A DNA stretch of 64,000 nt from Danxiaibacter sp048498555 (lineage in GTDB: Bacteria; Bacteroidota; Bacteroidia; Chitinophagales; Chitinophagaceae): contig JBEHXT010000008.1 in NCBI GenBank assembly GCA_048498555.1, forward strand, positions 62,001-126,000, read 5' to 3'. Of the stretch, positions 42,073 through 51,503 are shown piece after piece. Made by a program: the position numbers and the translations under genes. A model generated the notes under the pieces. The model made no database searches, had not been told where the DNA came from, and saw only the letters and a list, made by a program, of their open reading frames with translations. How positions within the stretch are numbered: the first letter of the stretch is position 1; each line of letters starts with the position of its first letter.

Positions 42073-44901
42073 ATGAAAAATTTATTTATCTGCAGTGCAC
42101 TATTGAGTGTGCTCACAGTATCAGCCCAAAAGAAACCACTTGATCATTCTGTCTACGATGGCTGGCAGAACATTAGCGAGAAAATGATTAGCAACAATGG
42201 CCGGCTGGTTGTTTATACAATTACTCCCCAGGAAGGAGATGCGGTGTTAGTCTTGCAAAAAAGCAGTGGCGAAAAACTTGTCGAAATTCCAAGAGGTTAT
42301 AATGCCGCGATTGCCGATGATAACAGCTTCGTTGTTTGTAAAATAAAACCCTTTTACCAACAGACAAGAGAAGCAAAGATCCGCAAAAAGAAAAGCGAAG
42401 AGATGCCCAAGGATAGCCTGGCCATAATCAATCTGCAAACATTATCGGTGGAAAAGCATGCAAACGTTTCCTCCTATAAATTACCGGAGAAATCTGCCGC
42501 GTGGCTGGCCTGGCAATATGAGGAAGTGAAAACTGATAGTGCTTCTAAAAAAGCTGATGGATTAAAAAAAGATCTGGAAGATGCAGATAATGACAAACCA
42601 TCAAAAGATAAAAAGAATAATCCGGCCATACTGCTGGTGAAAAATATGCGCACAGGCAGGGTTGATTCTCTTAAATCCATTACCGAATACTTTTTCGACA
42701 GACATGGAAGTAAACTTGCATTAGAAACTGGAAGCGTTAAGAAAGATTCAGCAAAATCTTCGGTAATTGTCTATAAGCCTGACCAGGCAAAAGCTGATAC
42801 AATTTTCTCACGATTTAATGATGCAAAAAGTTACGCCTGGGATACACTTGGGAAACAGCTAGCCTTCATCGCTGAGCGGGATAGCTCAGAGAAAAGCGTT
42901 CAAAAGTTTTATAAGGTATATACATATAAGGAAGGCGATGACAGTGCAAAAGCTCATATAACTTCATCAACCAATGGAATGCGCAAAGGCTGGTCTGTTA
43001 GTGAAAATGCTAACCTTAAATTCAGCGATTCAGGAAAGCGTTTGTTGTTTGCCACCGCGCCTGTTCTGCCTGCAAAAGATACAACCCTGCCTGAGTTTGA
43101 AAGAGTGAGTGTTGATATATGGAATTACAAAGATGATGATCTGATGACAGTTCAATTAAAGAACCTGGAAAAAGACCTTCAAAGAAATTATCTGGCCGTA
43201 TGGGATATTCAGGCCAATAAGATGGTGCAATTAGGTGATGAAAATTTCAGAGATGTAAAAGAAACATTGCAGGGTGACGGTACATTTTTTTATGCAATTA
43301 CTGATACCGGAAGACGCGTTGCTATGCAGTGGCAGGGTTATGTGTTGAATGATGTGTATGCTATGGATGTAGCTTCCGGAAAACACATACTGATTAAGAA
43401 AAACCTGAAAGGTTACATGTATCCTTCTTATACGGGTAAGTATTTGCTGATATATGATCAGGTAAAACGTTCCTATTCTGTCTATAACAGTGAGGCGCAG
43501 AAATTATATGCAGTTGGCGCAGATATCAAAACTGCTTTGTATGATGAAGACAATGATGTACCTGATGATCCCGGTACTTACGGTATTGTAAAATGGACGG
43601 AGGGAGATAAGTATGTTTTGATCAATGACCGTTATGATGTTTGGAAAGTTGATCCGCAGGCAAAAGAAAATTCAACCTTATTAACCGCGGGCCGTAAGGA
43701 TAAAATCTCTTACCGTTTTGCAGAGCTGGATAAAGAGGAAAAATTTATAAAACCGGGTGATGCAGCTATTTACAGGATCTTTGATGAAAAAGATAAAAGC
43801 ACTGGAATTGCGGCCGCTGCAGACCTGCAATCGAAACCTGTTGTTCTTGCTAAAAAGCCGTTTAATGTTGGCATGTATGGAAGAGCAACAAGTAACGATA
43901 CCACGTTCGTAATTTTCACCAAAGAATCTTTTACGCAGTCGCCCGATTTAAATGTAATTGATTTTTCAGCCGCAAAAAATAAAGACATTGCAGTGGGTGC
44001 GTTAACGCAGTTAAGCCATATCAATCCACAACAACAAAACTATTCATGGGGCACGGCCGAGTTGTTTACATGGAAGGCTTATACCGGAAAGCTTACCGAA
44101 GGAGTACTGTACAAGCCGGACAATTTTGATGCAACAAAGAAATACCCGATGATCGTTTATTTTTATGAACGTAACAATACAACACTGAATAATTATGTTC
44201 CGCCTGCGCCTACGCCATCTCGTCTTAATATTTCCTATTTTGTAAGCAACGGATATATCGTGTTTGTTCCTGACATTTGGTACACAACTGGCCACCCGGG
44301 GAAGAGTGCCTACGATTATATTCTAAGCGGCACAAGGGCATTGATTAAAAAAGGATTTGTAGACAGTGCCCGCATAGGCTTACAAGGACAAAGCTGGGGC
44401 GGTTACCAGACTGCATACCTCATTACACAAACAACTTTGTATAAGGCCGCATGGGCCGGCGCACCTGTTTCAAACATGTTCAGCGCTTATGGCGGAATAC
44501 GGTGGGAGAGTGGCTTCAACAGGCAAATGCAATACGAGAGACAGCAAAGCCGCATTGGTGCAACCATTTGGGAGAAGCCGCAATTATACATGGAAAACTC
44601 GCCCATGTTCCATTTGCCGAAGATTAAAACACCGCTGGTAATTATGGCAAATGATGCTGACGGTGCAGTTCCCTGGTACCAGGGCATTGAAATGTTTACG
44701 GATATGAGAAGGTTGGGCAAACAAGTGTGGATGCTGAACTATAATAATGAGGCGCATAACCTTATGGAAAGAAAGAACAGGAAGGACATTCAAATAAGGG
44801 AGCAACAATTTTTTGACTGGCAATTAAAAGATAAAACGCCTCCTTCATGGATCACAAACGGAGTTCCAGCTATCATGAAAGGAAGAACATTGGGGTTATA
44901 A
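42073..44901 (+). CDS. S9-family (prolyl oligopeptidase-type) serine peptidase, exported
   Basis: A 942-residue periplasmic peptidase. A signal peptide (MKNLFICSALLSVLTVSAQ) starts at 42073, which is why I reject the ATG 23 codons upstream. About residues 20-650 are a low-complexity, charged beta-propeller-type region, including a Lys/Asp-rich stretch near 155-180. The C-terminal alpha/beta-hydrolase has the nucleophile elbow GQSWGG with Ser774, Asp863 in ADGAVP and His895 in NEAHNL. S9 enzymes cut short peptides, often after proline. A terminator (44928-44959) closes the gene. Confidence 0.9.
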   Translation: MKNLFICSALLSVLTVSAQKKPLDHSVYDGWQNISEKMISNNGRLVVYTITPQEGDAVLVLQKSSGEKLVEIPRGYNAAIADDNSFVVCKIKPFYQQTREAKIRKKKSEEMPKDSLAIINLQTLSVEKHANVSSYKLPEKSAAWLAWQYEEVKTDSASKKADGLKKDLEDADNDKPSKDKKNNPAILLVKNMRTGRVDSLKSITEYFFDRHGSKLALETGSVKKDSAKSSVIVYKPDQAKADTIFSRFNDAKSYAWDTLGKQLAFIAERDSSEKSVQKFYKVYTYKEGDDSAKAHITSSTNGMRKGWSVSENANLKFSDSGKRLLFATAPVLPAKDTTLPEFERVSVDIWNYKDDDLMTVQLKNLEKDLQRNYLAVWDIQANKMVQLGDENFRDVKETLQGDGTFFYAITDTGRRVAMQWQGYVLNDVYAMDVASGKHILIKKNLKGYMYPSYTGKYLLIYDQVKRSYSVYNSEAQKLYAVGADIKTALYDEDNDVPDDPGTYGIVKWTEGDKYVLINDRYDVWKVDPQAKENSTLLTAGRKDKISYRFAELDKEEKFIKPGDAAIYRIFDEKDKSTGIAAAADLQSKPVVLAKKPFNVGMYGRATSNDTTFVIFTKESFTQSPDLNVIDFSAAKNKDIAVGALTQLSHINPQQQNYSWGTAELFTWKAYTGKLTEGVLYKPDNFDATKKYPMIVYFYERNNTTLNNYVPPAPTPSRLNISYFVSNGYIVFVPDIWYTTGHPGKSAYDYILSGTRALIKKGFVDSARIGLQGQSWGGYQTAYLITQTTLYKAAWAGAPVSNMFSAYGGIRWESGFNRQMQYERQQSRIGATIWEKPQLYMENSPMFHLPKIKTPLVIMANDADGAVPWYQGIEMFTDMRRLGKQVWMLNYNNEAHNLMERKNRKDIQIREQQFFDWQLKDKTPPSWITNGVPAIMKGRTLGL

Positions 44902-44927
44902 ATAAGTTTTAGATTAGAACACTATTT

Positions 44928-44959
44928 AAATCCGGAGTTACAACGCTCCGGATTTTTTT
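44928..44959 (+). terminator. Rho-independent terminator after the S9 gene
   Basis: The ten-pair stem AAATCCGGAG/CTCCGGATTT with an eight-base loop is followed by further T (seven in a row including the stem end). Confidence 0.85.
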
Positions 44960-45037
44960 ATGGCTAGAAAAAATTCAAATGCTCAAATCGTTGGACGCGG
45001 CAAAAATAAAACCTGCGTAAGATTAATTACTTCGTAC

Positions 45038-45766
45038 TTAGTTATTGCCCAATGTTTCAGAGCTGATATATTTTACCAGGTACCTTTTAGCCACTGGCAA
45101 CAATGTTTCGTCAACCGGGAACGATAATTCTGTTTCAATAGAATATACTGCCGGGTTTGGTAATTGCTTCCTGTTTTTTATTAAGTGCCTTTTAATGTGC
45201 TCATATGTGCTTACAAAACTTCTCCTGTGGCTTTCTATAAATTCCGTTCTGATACTTCTGTATTTTTCGTCGTGTTTTTCAAAGATGCTCAGGCGGTATT
45301 CGTATACTCTTGTGTCCCTGGATGGCTGATTGCTTAAGAAAAAGTAACCTTCATTAAGTTCCAGTGGAATAAGCCCCACGGGTGTAATCGTCATTTTTTC
45401 TTCTACAAATTCATAAATCTCTGTGCCGCTGCTGATCGTTTGTTCCATTTGCCCCGAGGCGAACTGAATAATATTTTCCAACTCCAGCATAAGGTCATCA
45501 TCCTCAATCATCTGTTCATACAATAACTGTAGTTTTTGTAATTGAATAGACGTAAGTTGTTTGGGAAAATGCTCCTGCAGGTATTTTTTATTTTCCCTGA
45601 AGGCACTCAGGTTTCTGTAATGAAAAATAAGGTCTGTTAATTGTGGATACAACTTGTTCTCATTAAAGAACTTATTGATCTCTTGCAAGTAAGACAGTAA
45701 CGTATATTTCTTCAGTTCAAAATCAATATACCCGTCTGCAAACCATGTTTCCGATAGTGTTTTCAT
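45038..45766 (-). CDS. Conserved-looking hypothetical protein, function unknown
   Basis: A 242-residue cytoplasmic protein that I do not recognise. It has no signal peptide or membrane helix. Residues 1-105 are mostly helical and charged (LLSYLQEINKFFNENKLYPQL, FRENKKYLQEHFPKQLTSIQ). Residues 110-240 alternate beta-like and helical segments (MTITPVGLIPLELNEGYFFL, then YEYRLSIFEKHDEKYRSIRT). A clustered basic segment (EHIKRHLIKNRKQLPNP) lies near 195-210, so nucleic-acid binding is conceivable but unproven. The gene stands alone, convergent with the S9 gene and divergent from the GH20 gene. Confidence 0.75.
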   Translation of the reverse strand: MKTLSETWFADGYIDFELKKYTLLSYLQEINKFFNENKLYPQLTDLIFHYRNLSAFRENKKYLQEHFPKQLTSIQLQKLQLLYEQMIEDDDLMLELENIIQFASGQMEQTISSGTEIYEFVEEKMTITPVGLIPLELNEGYFFLSNQPSRDTRVYEYRLSIFEKHDEKYRSIRTEFIESHRRSFVSTYEHIKRHLIKNRKQLPNPAVYSIETELSFPVDETLLPVAKRYLVKYISSETLGNN

Positions 45767-46125
45767 AGCCTTGCTGTTTTTCTTATATCAATTTACAAAA
45801 ACTATCTGTTTAAATAAAGTAAAAAAGGGACGAATAGGAGATTGCAGACAGGGTGAAAAGCGAATGGTCAATAGTGAACGGTGAAGGTGCAAAATATTGC
45901 TTAAGCCGTTCTATTGCTGAATTTTATTGAGCAATTATGCAATTGGCAACGGGACACCCGGATAATTTCGTAAGGCCAGTTGAAACCAGGGAAAACGAGG
46001 ACCAGTCAAAATTAAACACTTCGTACAGCGGAACTGGTTGTTCGGGCTTGCAGCTGTTCTTTCACACAGATTTTATTGTATTTTGCGAGATACTCTTTTT
46101 GAAAAATGTAATTAAAACATACCGA
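45767..46125. other. Divergent spacer with word repeats
   Basis: No gene. It should hold the promoters of the unknown protein (minus) and the hexosaminidase (plus). Words of the type GAATGGTCAATAGTGAACGGTG lie at 45862-45882. The plus-strand frame stays open from 45937, but its composition is not protein-like, and the signal peptide begins at 46126. Confidence 0.5.
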
Positions 46126-48672
46126 ATGAAAGCAGCTGCATCACTTATTTTTTGTTTCGCGCTCAGTTTTTGTGCTATGGCGCAAAAAACTTTTAACCCG
46201 TCAAAACTCAATATTTCATGGGAAGTGGTAGAAAACAACTACGATAACAAAAGCCAGTCTTTAACTGCGCTTACATTTAAGAACACTGATAAAAATGCCC
46301 TGCCTTCTTCCGGATGGAAAATCTACTTTAACTCGGTACGGTATATAACTTCTGCATTGAATAGTGATGTGAAGGTTGACCATATCAACGGCGACTTATA
46401 CGTTCTAACGCCGATGAAAGGTTTTACGGCAGTGAAGCCGGGTGCATCGTTTGCTGTTCAATATATCTCCTCTGATTGGGTGGTAAACTTTACCGATGCG
46501 CCCATTGGTTTTTATCTGGTTTGGAACGATGACAAAAAAGGTCTGGCTATGCCAGCGGTGAATATCATCCCTTCTACCAAACCAAAGCAATACCTGCGCT
46601 CGCCAGACGATAAAATTGGATTGATAACTGCAGAAGATCTTTTCAACCAGAACAAAACCATTGCTGAGGTTAATGAATCTAAACTGCCTAAGATTTTTCC
46701 AACGGCAGTGAATGAGCAACTACAGCCTGGTGAATTTAGCTTGTCAACGGATGTCTCAATAATTGATAATGCCGGCTGCCAGGATGAGGTAAACTATTTG
46801 CAATCCCGGTTAAAGTCATTATTAGGAAGTGAGCTATCAAAAAGTACCACTGGCGGCAAGTCTATTGTGCTCAACAAAAAGGCAATGGATAAAGAAGCCT
46901 ATGAGTTAAATATTTCAACATCTGCTATTGAAATAAATGCCTCCTCTCCTGAAGGGTTTTTCTATGCTATTCAATCATTATTGGTAATGGTTCCGCCGGC
47001 TGCGTATGGTTCAGCTCAAAAAAACATTGTGCTACCCTGCGTTAAAGTAAATGATGCTCCGCGTTTCGGCTATCGTGCATTTATGCTGGATGTGGCCCGC
47101 AATTTTCAGCCAAAGAAAGAGGTTTTGAAAATTCTTGATTTGATGGCTTTATATAAGCTGAATATTTTTCACCTGCACTTTAGCGAAGATGAAGGATGGC
47201 GCATCCAGATGCCGTCATTGCCAGAATTAACTGAGGTAGGTGCCAGGCGCGGATTTGGTGATGAGCTACAAATGCTCCAGCCTGCGTACGGATCAGGTCC
47301 CGATGTGAACAATACTACCGGCACAGGATTTTATACTACCGCCGATTTTATTGAGATATTAAAATATGCAACAGAAAGGCATATACAGGTAATCCCGGAA
47401 ATTGAAACACCCGGGCACGCCCGTGCAGCTATTAAATCAATGTATGCCCGCTATGTGAAGTTTAAGCAGCAGGGAAATATGGCTGAGGCGGAAAAATATT
47501 TATTGAACGACCTGAATGATTCTTCGGTGTATTCTTCTGCGCAAATGTGGCACGACAATGTGATGAATGTGGCGCTGCCTTCGGTTTATACTTTTGTTGA
47601 AAGAGTGGTGGACGACATTCGTGATATGTATAAGGCGGCGAATGCGCCTTTGACAACAATACATATGGGTGGTGATGAAGTTCCTGCAGGTGTTTGGGAA
47701 AAATCTCCCGTTTGCCAGGCGCTTATGCAGAAAGAACCTTCTGTGAAAAATGTGGATGACCTTTGGTATTACTATTATGATAAAGTAAATAAGATATTAA
47801 AAGCACGCAATCTGTTTGTATCCGGATGGGAGGAGATTGGCGTTCGCAAAACCATGTTGGACGGCGAAAAGAAAATAATTCCTAATCCGCAATTTGGCAA
47901 TGAACATTTTCAACCTGATGTATGGAACAATGTACTTGGTTGGGGTTCCGAAGACCTAGCTTATAAGCAGGCCAATAGTGGATACAAAGTGGTATTAAGC
48001 TGTGTGAGCAATTTTTATTTTGATATGGCTTATTACAAAGCATTTGATGAGCCAGGTTATTACTGGGGTGGTTTTTTGGATATTGATAAACCATTCTATT
48101 TTATACCTTACGATTATTATAAAAGTGCTAAAGAAGACAATATGGGCAATCCCCTCAATAAGTCAATATTTAATGGCAAAGAGCGATTGACGGATTATGG
48201 CAAATCCAATATTGTTGGCGTAAAGGGGCTTGTGTGGTCAGAAAATAACATTAGCTCTGAGAGAATGGAATATATGATGCTGCCTAAGTTTTTGGGGCTT
48301 GTAGAGAGAGCCTGGGCAAAAGATCCTGAATGGGCAACTGAAAAAGATTCAGCTAAAGCGGAAAATTTGTATCAGCAGGCATGGAGCCAATTTGTAAACG
48401 TTGTTGGGAAAAAAGAGCTGACTCGCCTTGACTATTTAAGCGGCGGGTTCAATTATCGCATACCTACGCCCGGGTTAAGCAACGTCAACGGAGCTGTCAA
48501 TGCAAATATTCAATTGCCCGGTTTGCAATTGCGTTATACAACAGACGGTTCAGAACCTACAAGCAAAAGCTCTTTATACACTTCACCGCTGGATCAAAAA
48601 GGAGTATTAAAAGTTAAGGCATTTAGCAGCAAGGGTAGAAGCGGCAAAACGGCAACACTGGAAAACAAGTAA
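46126..48672 (+). CDS. Family 20 beta-N-acetylhexosaminidase, exported
   Basis: An 848-residue periplasmic or surface enzyme that removes terminal N-acetylglucosamine or -galactosamine, as in chitin or glycoprotein breakdown. Order: signal peptide (MKAAASLIFCFALSFCAMAQ), a chitobiase-type N-terminal carbohydrate-binding-like domain (about 20-165), GH20b domain (about 180-310), GH20 catalytic barrel from FGYRAFMLDVARNFQPK to about 760, with the catalytic pair Asp517-Glu518 in HMGGDEVP. A C-terminal chitobiase-like sandwich (LRYTTDGSEPTSKSSLY) closes it. The upstream extension to 45937 is rejected. A terminator follows at 48838. Confidence 0.94.
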   Translation: MKAAASLIFCFALSFCAMAQKTFNPSKLNISWEVVENNYDNKSQSLTALTFKNTDKNALPSSGWKIYFNSVRYITSALNSDVKVDHINGDLYVLTPMKGFTAVKPGASFAVQYISSDWVVNFTDAPIGFYLVWNDDKKGLAMPAVNIIPSTKPKQYLRSPDDKIGLITAEDLFNQNKTIAEVNESKLPKIFPTAVNEQLQPGEFSLSTDVSIIDNAGCQDEVNYLQSRLKSLLGSELSKSTTGGKSIVLNKKAMDKEAYELNISTSAIEINASSPEGFFYAIQSLLVMVPPAAYGSAQKNIVLPCVKVNDAPRFGYRAFMLDVARNFQPKKEVLKILDLMALYKLNIFHLHFSEDEGWRIQMPSLPELTEVGARRGFGDELQMLQPAYGSGPDVNNTTGTGFYTTADFIEILKYATERHIQVIPEIETPGHARAAIKSMYARYVKFKQQGNMAEAEKYLLNDLNDSSVYSSAQMWHDNVMNVALPSVYTFVERVVDDIRDMYKAANAPLTTIHMGGDEVPAGVWEKSPVCQALMQKEPSVKNVDDLWYYYYDKVNKILKARNLFVSGWEEIGVRKTMLDGEKKIIPNPQFGNEHFQPDVWNNVLGWGSEDLAYKQANSGYKVVLSCVSNFYFDMAYYKAFDEPGYYWGGFLDIDKPFYFIPYDYYKSAKEDNMGNPLNKSIFNGKERLTDYGKSNIVGVKGLVWSENNISSERMEYMMLPKFLGLVERAWAKDPEWATEKDSAKAENLYQQAWSQFVNVVGKKELTRLDYLSGGFNYRIPTPGLSNVNGAVNANIQLPGLQLRYTTDGSEPTSKSSLYTSPLDQKGVLKVKAFSSKGRSGKTATLENK

Positions 48673-48948
48673 AATAAAAGTCAGAAGACAGAATACATGG
48701 TGTAGCGACAAGATTTTATCGAATTTATAAAAACGGTGATTTAGGAGAATGTGTCTCAAAATCGCCCGAGGCGATAGCGTAAGGCGGCGAAACCAGGATG
48801 CTTCGCAGAGCGCAAACTTCGCGGAACCAAAGAAACTAAAAAGCCTTCGAAATTATTCGGAGGCTTTTTGCTATAAGGAAAGTTTATTGAGTTATTTATT
48901 TCTTCGCTCAGATCATTTTCAATTATTCACTTTCAATTTTCAATTGAC
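48673..48948. other. Spacer between converging genes, with terminator and word repeat
   Basis: Bases 48749-48820 are GC-rich with many GCG and CGCAAAC-like words; the terminator is at 48838-48869. Bases 48910-48945 consist of TTTTCAATTATTCACTTTCA words. No convincing gene; a short open frame here overlaps the terminator. Confidence 0.5.
48838..48869. terminator. Bidirectional terminator
   Basis: AAAAAGCCT / AGGCTTTTT with additional pairing inside gives a symmetric A-run, stem and T-run. It serves the GH20 gene (plus) and the DUF2490 gene (minus). Confidence 0.85.
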
Positions 48949-49692
48949 CTAGTCCATCGGGCTTGGATGCGATTCTTTCGGACCACTTTTATCAAGCGTG
49001 AACATCAAAGTAGTTTGAATGAAATTTTTTCCGCTGCCGTCATTGGTTTTGTTATAATCGAACTGGCGTATCCAACCTGTTTGAGCAGTCAGCCATTTAT
49101 TGAACTGGTATCCTGCACCTGCAAAAAAACGGTTGCGTTCAAAGTAGGGTGCATGATTGCCAAAAAATACTTCTTCAAACAGTGTTACATAAACCGTATT
49201 ATTTTGAACCGCCGGTTTATTCAATGGAATAATTGGGTTGATACGGTAACGAAAGCGGCTGCGGAAATCGCCGTTCACCCAGCGTTGCTCAATACGGTAG
49301 CGTTGCTCAATTTTTACGCGGTCAATGTTGTTGTTGAGTGTTATTTGTTCCCAAAGCCTCTTCTCCTTTGATTGCATGGGCGTTTTAAAGTTGCCATCAT
49401 AACTATAAGTTTTATAGTCACCTGTTCCTAACAGAAAATAATGCTTCTTGGCAAAAATAGCAGCAATGCCGCCTTTGAACTCGTGATAGTAAAAAAGATC
49501 CGTAAGCTTTTGCGATCTGGTTTGTGTTTCAAACCAAAAAAACATCTTATTATTTGGTTTGTAAATAAACTGGCCAACGTACCATCCGCCCAGATCTGCT
49601 GTTTGTGTTTGAGCCGACTGAGCGTGTGCCGTCATCAAAGTAGAAGTAGCAAATACCAATACTGCTACATATCGTAGACATGTTCTCATCAA
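48949..49692 (-). CDS. DUF2490 family outer-membrane protein
   Basis: A 247-residue protein with a signal peptide (about 1-24) and a run of amphipathic beta strands. Family-typical stretches are GGWYVGQFIYKPNNKMFFWFE near the start, KIEQRYRIEQRWVNGDFRSRFRYRI in the middle and GYQFNKWLTAQTGWIRQFDY near the end. DUF2490 proteins are small outer-membrane barrels of unknown function. The gene is alone on its strand before the E2 gene, 119 bases downstream of it. No partner points to a role. Confidence 0.85.
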   Translation of the reverse strand: MMRTCLRYVAVLVFATSTLMTAHAQSAQTQTADLGGWYVGQFIYKPNNKMFFWFETQTRSQKLTDLFYYHEFKGGIAAIFAKKHYFLLGTGDYKTYSYDGNFKTPMQSKEKRLWEQITLNNNIDRVKIEQRYRIEQRWVNGDFRSRFRYRINPIIPLNKPAVQNNTVYVTLFEEVFFGNHAPYFERNRFFAGAGYQFNKWLTAQTGWIRQFDYNKTNDGSGKNFIQTTLMFTLDKSGPKESHPSPMD

Positions 49693-49811
49693 TAAAGGGG
49701 TATGTGAAATTTAAAAGTCAAAAATAAAGGGTACATATATAACGATCTGGTGCGTTGTACCCACTGCACGTGATTGTTATGATAATTATTAACTACCAAC
49801 TATCAATTTGT

Positions 49812-51164
49812 TCACCATTTCCTTTCAATGTCCCAGTTTTCCATTTCTTTGGCAACTGCAGTTAAGAAAGAAGAGCCCATGCTACCGTCCACAATACGGT
49901 GGTCGTAGCTGAGAGATAAATACATCATGTGCCTGATGCCGATGGTATCTCCCTGGTTGGTTTCAATTACAACGGGCCGTTTTTTTATGGCGCCAACGGC
50001 AAGAATTGCCACCTGCGGCTGGTTAATAATCGGCGTGCCCATCAGGCTTCCAAACGTGCCCACATTAGTAAGTGTAAAAGTGCCGCCTTGTGTATCTTCT
50101 GGCTTTAATTTATTGTTGCGTGCATTGGCTGCAAGGCCATTAACAGCTTTGCTCAAACCTACAAGGTTCAAATAATCAGCGTTGCGGATAACAGGAACAA
50201 TCAGGTTGCCGCTGGGAAGCGCCGTAGCCATTCCAATATTAAAGTCTTTTTTAATGATGATCCTGTCGCCATCAACCGAACTGTTGATGATCGGGTAATT
50301 TTTCATCACCCTAACCAGGCAGTCTATAAATAAAGGCGTGAAGGTGATTTTAGTGTTTTCCCTTTTCTCAAATTCATTCTTCACTTTATCTCTCCAGAGA
50401 ACCATATTGGTAACATCTGCTTCAGCAAAACTGGTAACATGGGCGCTGGTGTGCTTGCTTTCGGTCATATGCCTGGCAATCAGCTTACGCATGCGGTCCA
50501 TTTCAATAATTTCCACGTTGCCTTCAAACGCTTTAGGAACAGTGATTACTTCCTGTGAGGAAGATGGCCTGCTTTCAGGTTCTGCCTTTGGCTCGGCCTT
50601 TTCTGTTACTGCAGGCTGCGGTTTGGCTGTTGTTGATGCACCTCCGTTCTTTCTTGCTTCTATGTATTGAAGGATATCTTTTTTTGTAACGCGGCCTTCA
50701 TTGCCAGAGCCCGGAATATTTTCCAGTTCAGAAAGGCTTACACCTTCGCTGCCAGCAATGTTCAATACCAATGGGGAATAAAACCTTGCTCCTGAAGGAA
50801 CTCCTGCAGTGTTGGTTGGAACATAAGGAATATTGGCCACCATTTCTTCTTCCTCAGGTTGCGATTCCACTGCGGCAACTGTTTCAACAGGCTTGTTTAC
50901 GGGTGCGTGAGACTCAACTGCGCTTTCTGTTTCAATTTTTGCGATGGTTGCACCAATCGGCACAACATCATTTACATCGAACAAAATTTCAGATAAAATA
51001 CCCGACACTGTGCTGGGAACTTCGCTATCAACCTTGTCGGTGGCAATTTCGAGAACAGTCTCATCCTGCTCAATTTTTTCACCGGGCTTTTTCAACCATT
51101 TTAAAATGGTTGCTTCCATTATACTTTCTCCCAGCTTGGGCATTACCAGGTCTACTAAGGCCAT
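49812..51164 (-). CDS. 2-oxoacid dehydrogenase E2 (dihydrolipoamide acyltransferase)
   Basis: The E2 core of a pyruvate or branched-chain 2-oxoacid dehydrogenase complex, which transfers an acyl group from lipoyl to CoA. The 450-residue protein has one N-terminal lipoyl domain (about 1-78) with lipoyl-lysine in IATDKVDSEV, an Ala/Pro/Glu-rich linker, an E3/E1-binding domain near 130-170 (SPLVLNIAGSEGVSLSELE...), a second linker, and the catalytic domain with His422 and Asp426 in DHRIVDG. E1 and E3 genes are not adjacent, so the substrate cannot be fixed; branched-chain type is as likely as pyruvate. Confidence 0.93.
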   Translation of the reverse strand: MALVDLVMPKLGESIMEATILKWLKKPGEKIEQDETVLEIATDKVDSEVPSTVSGILSEILFDVNDVVPIGATIAKIETESAVESHAPVNKPVETVAAVESQPEEEEMVANIPYVPTNTAGVPSGARFYSPLVLNIAGSEGVSLSELENIPGSGNEGRVTKKDILQYIEARKNGGASTTAKPQPAVTEKAEPKAEPESRPSSSQEVITVPKAFEGNVEIIEMDRMRKLIARHMTESKHTSAHVTSFAEADVTNMVLWRDKVKNEFEKRENTKITFTPLFIDCLVRVMKNYPIINSSVDGDRIIIKKDFNIGMATALPSGNLIVPVIRNADYLNLVGLSKAVNGLAANARNNKLKPEDTQGGTFTLTNVGTFGSLMGTPIINQPQVAILAVGAIKKRPVVIETNQGDTIGIRHMMYLSLSYDHRIVDGSMGSSFLTAVAKEMENWDIERKW

Positions 51165-51503
51165 GATTTCTCTTGTTTCAATGTTAATTATGTTGAAAAA
51201 CCTGTTTTAAAGCTTTGTATTTGTCAAAACCCATTTACCCTTTCGGTTGATGGTGCTTTTCAACGCGTCAAATGTAAAACATTCTAAGTTAATGTAATAA
51301 TGCAATGCGTTGCCATTGACAATCAGAAAATTAGGAGAGATAAGGTCAAAATTAAAAAGTCAAAATTCAAAAGCTTTTAGCGCGTGATTACAGTGTTTTT
51401 TTAAGTGTGTATATGTGTAATTCATTTCAACCTGCAAAGTGCTAAAACGAAAAGCAGGAAGCTGGAATCTAAGATTTTTTACTTTTTACTTTTGAATTTT
51501 GAT
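51165..51503. other. Spacer with inverted AT-rich word repeats
   Basis: No gene. It contains the words GTCAAAATTAAAAAGTCAAA at 51345-51372 and their inverted form (CTTTTTACTTTTGAATTTTG) at 51480-51502, just after the cinA stop. The E2 promoter must lie near 51165-51260; no clear -7 box was found. Confidence 0.5.

Noticed and set aside
45937..46125. N-terminal extension of the GH20 gene by 63 codons
   Set aside because: The extension puts a signal peptide in the middle of the protein and its residues are not family-like.
48749..48952. Plus-strand 67-codon frame after the GH20 gene
   Set aside because: It runs through a clear terminator and word repeats and into the end of the converging gene; its translation looks random.
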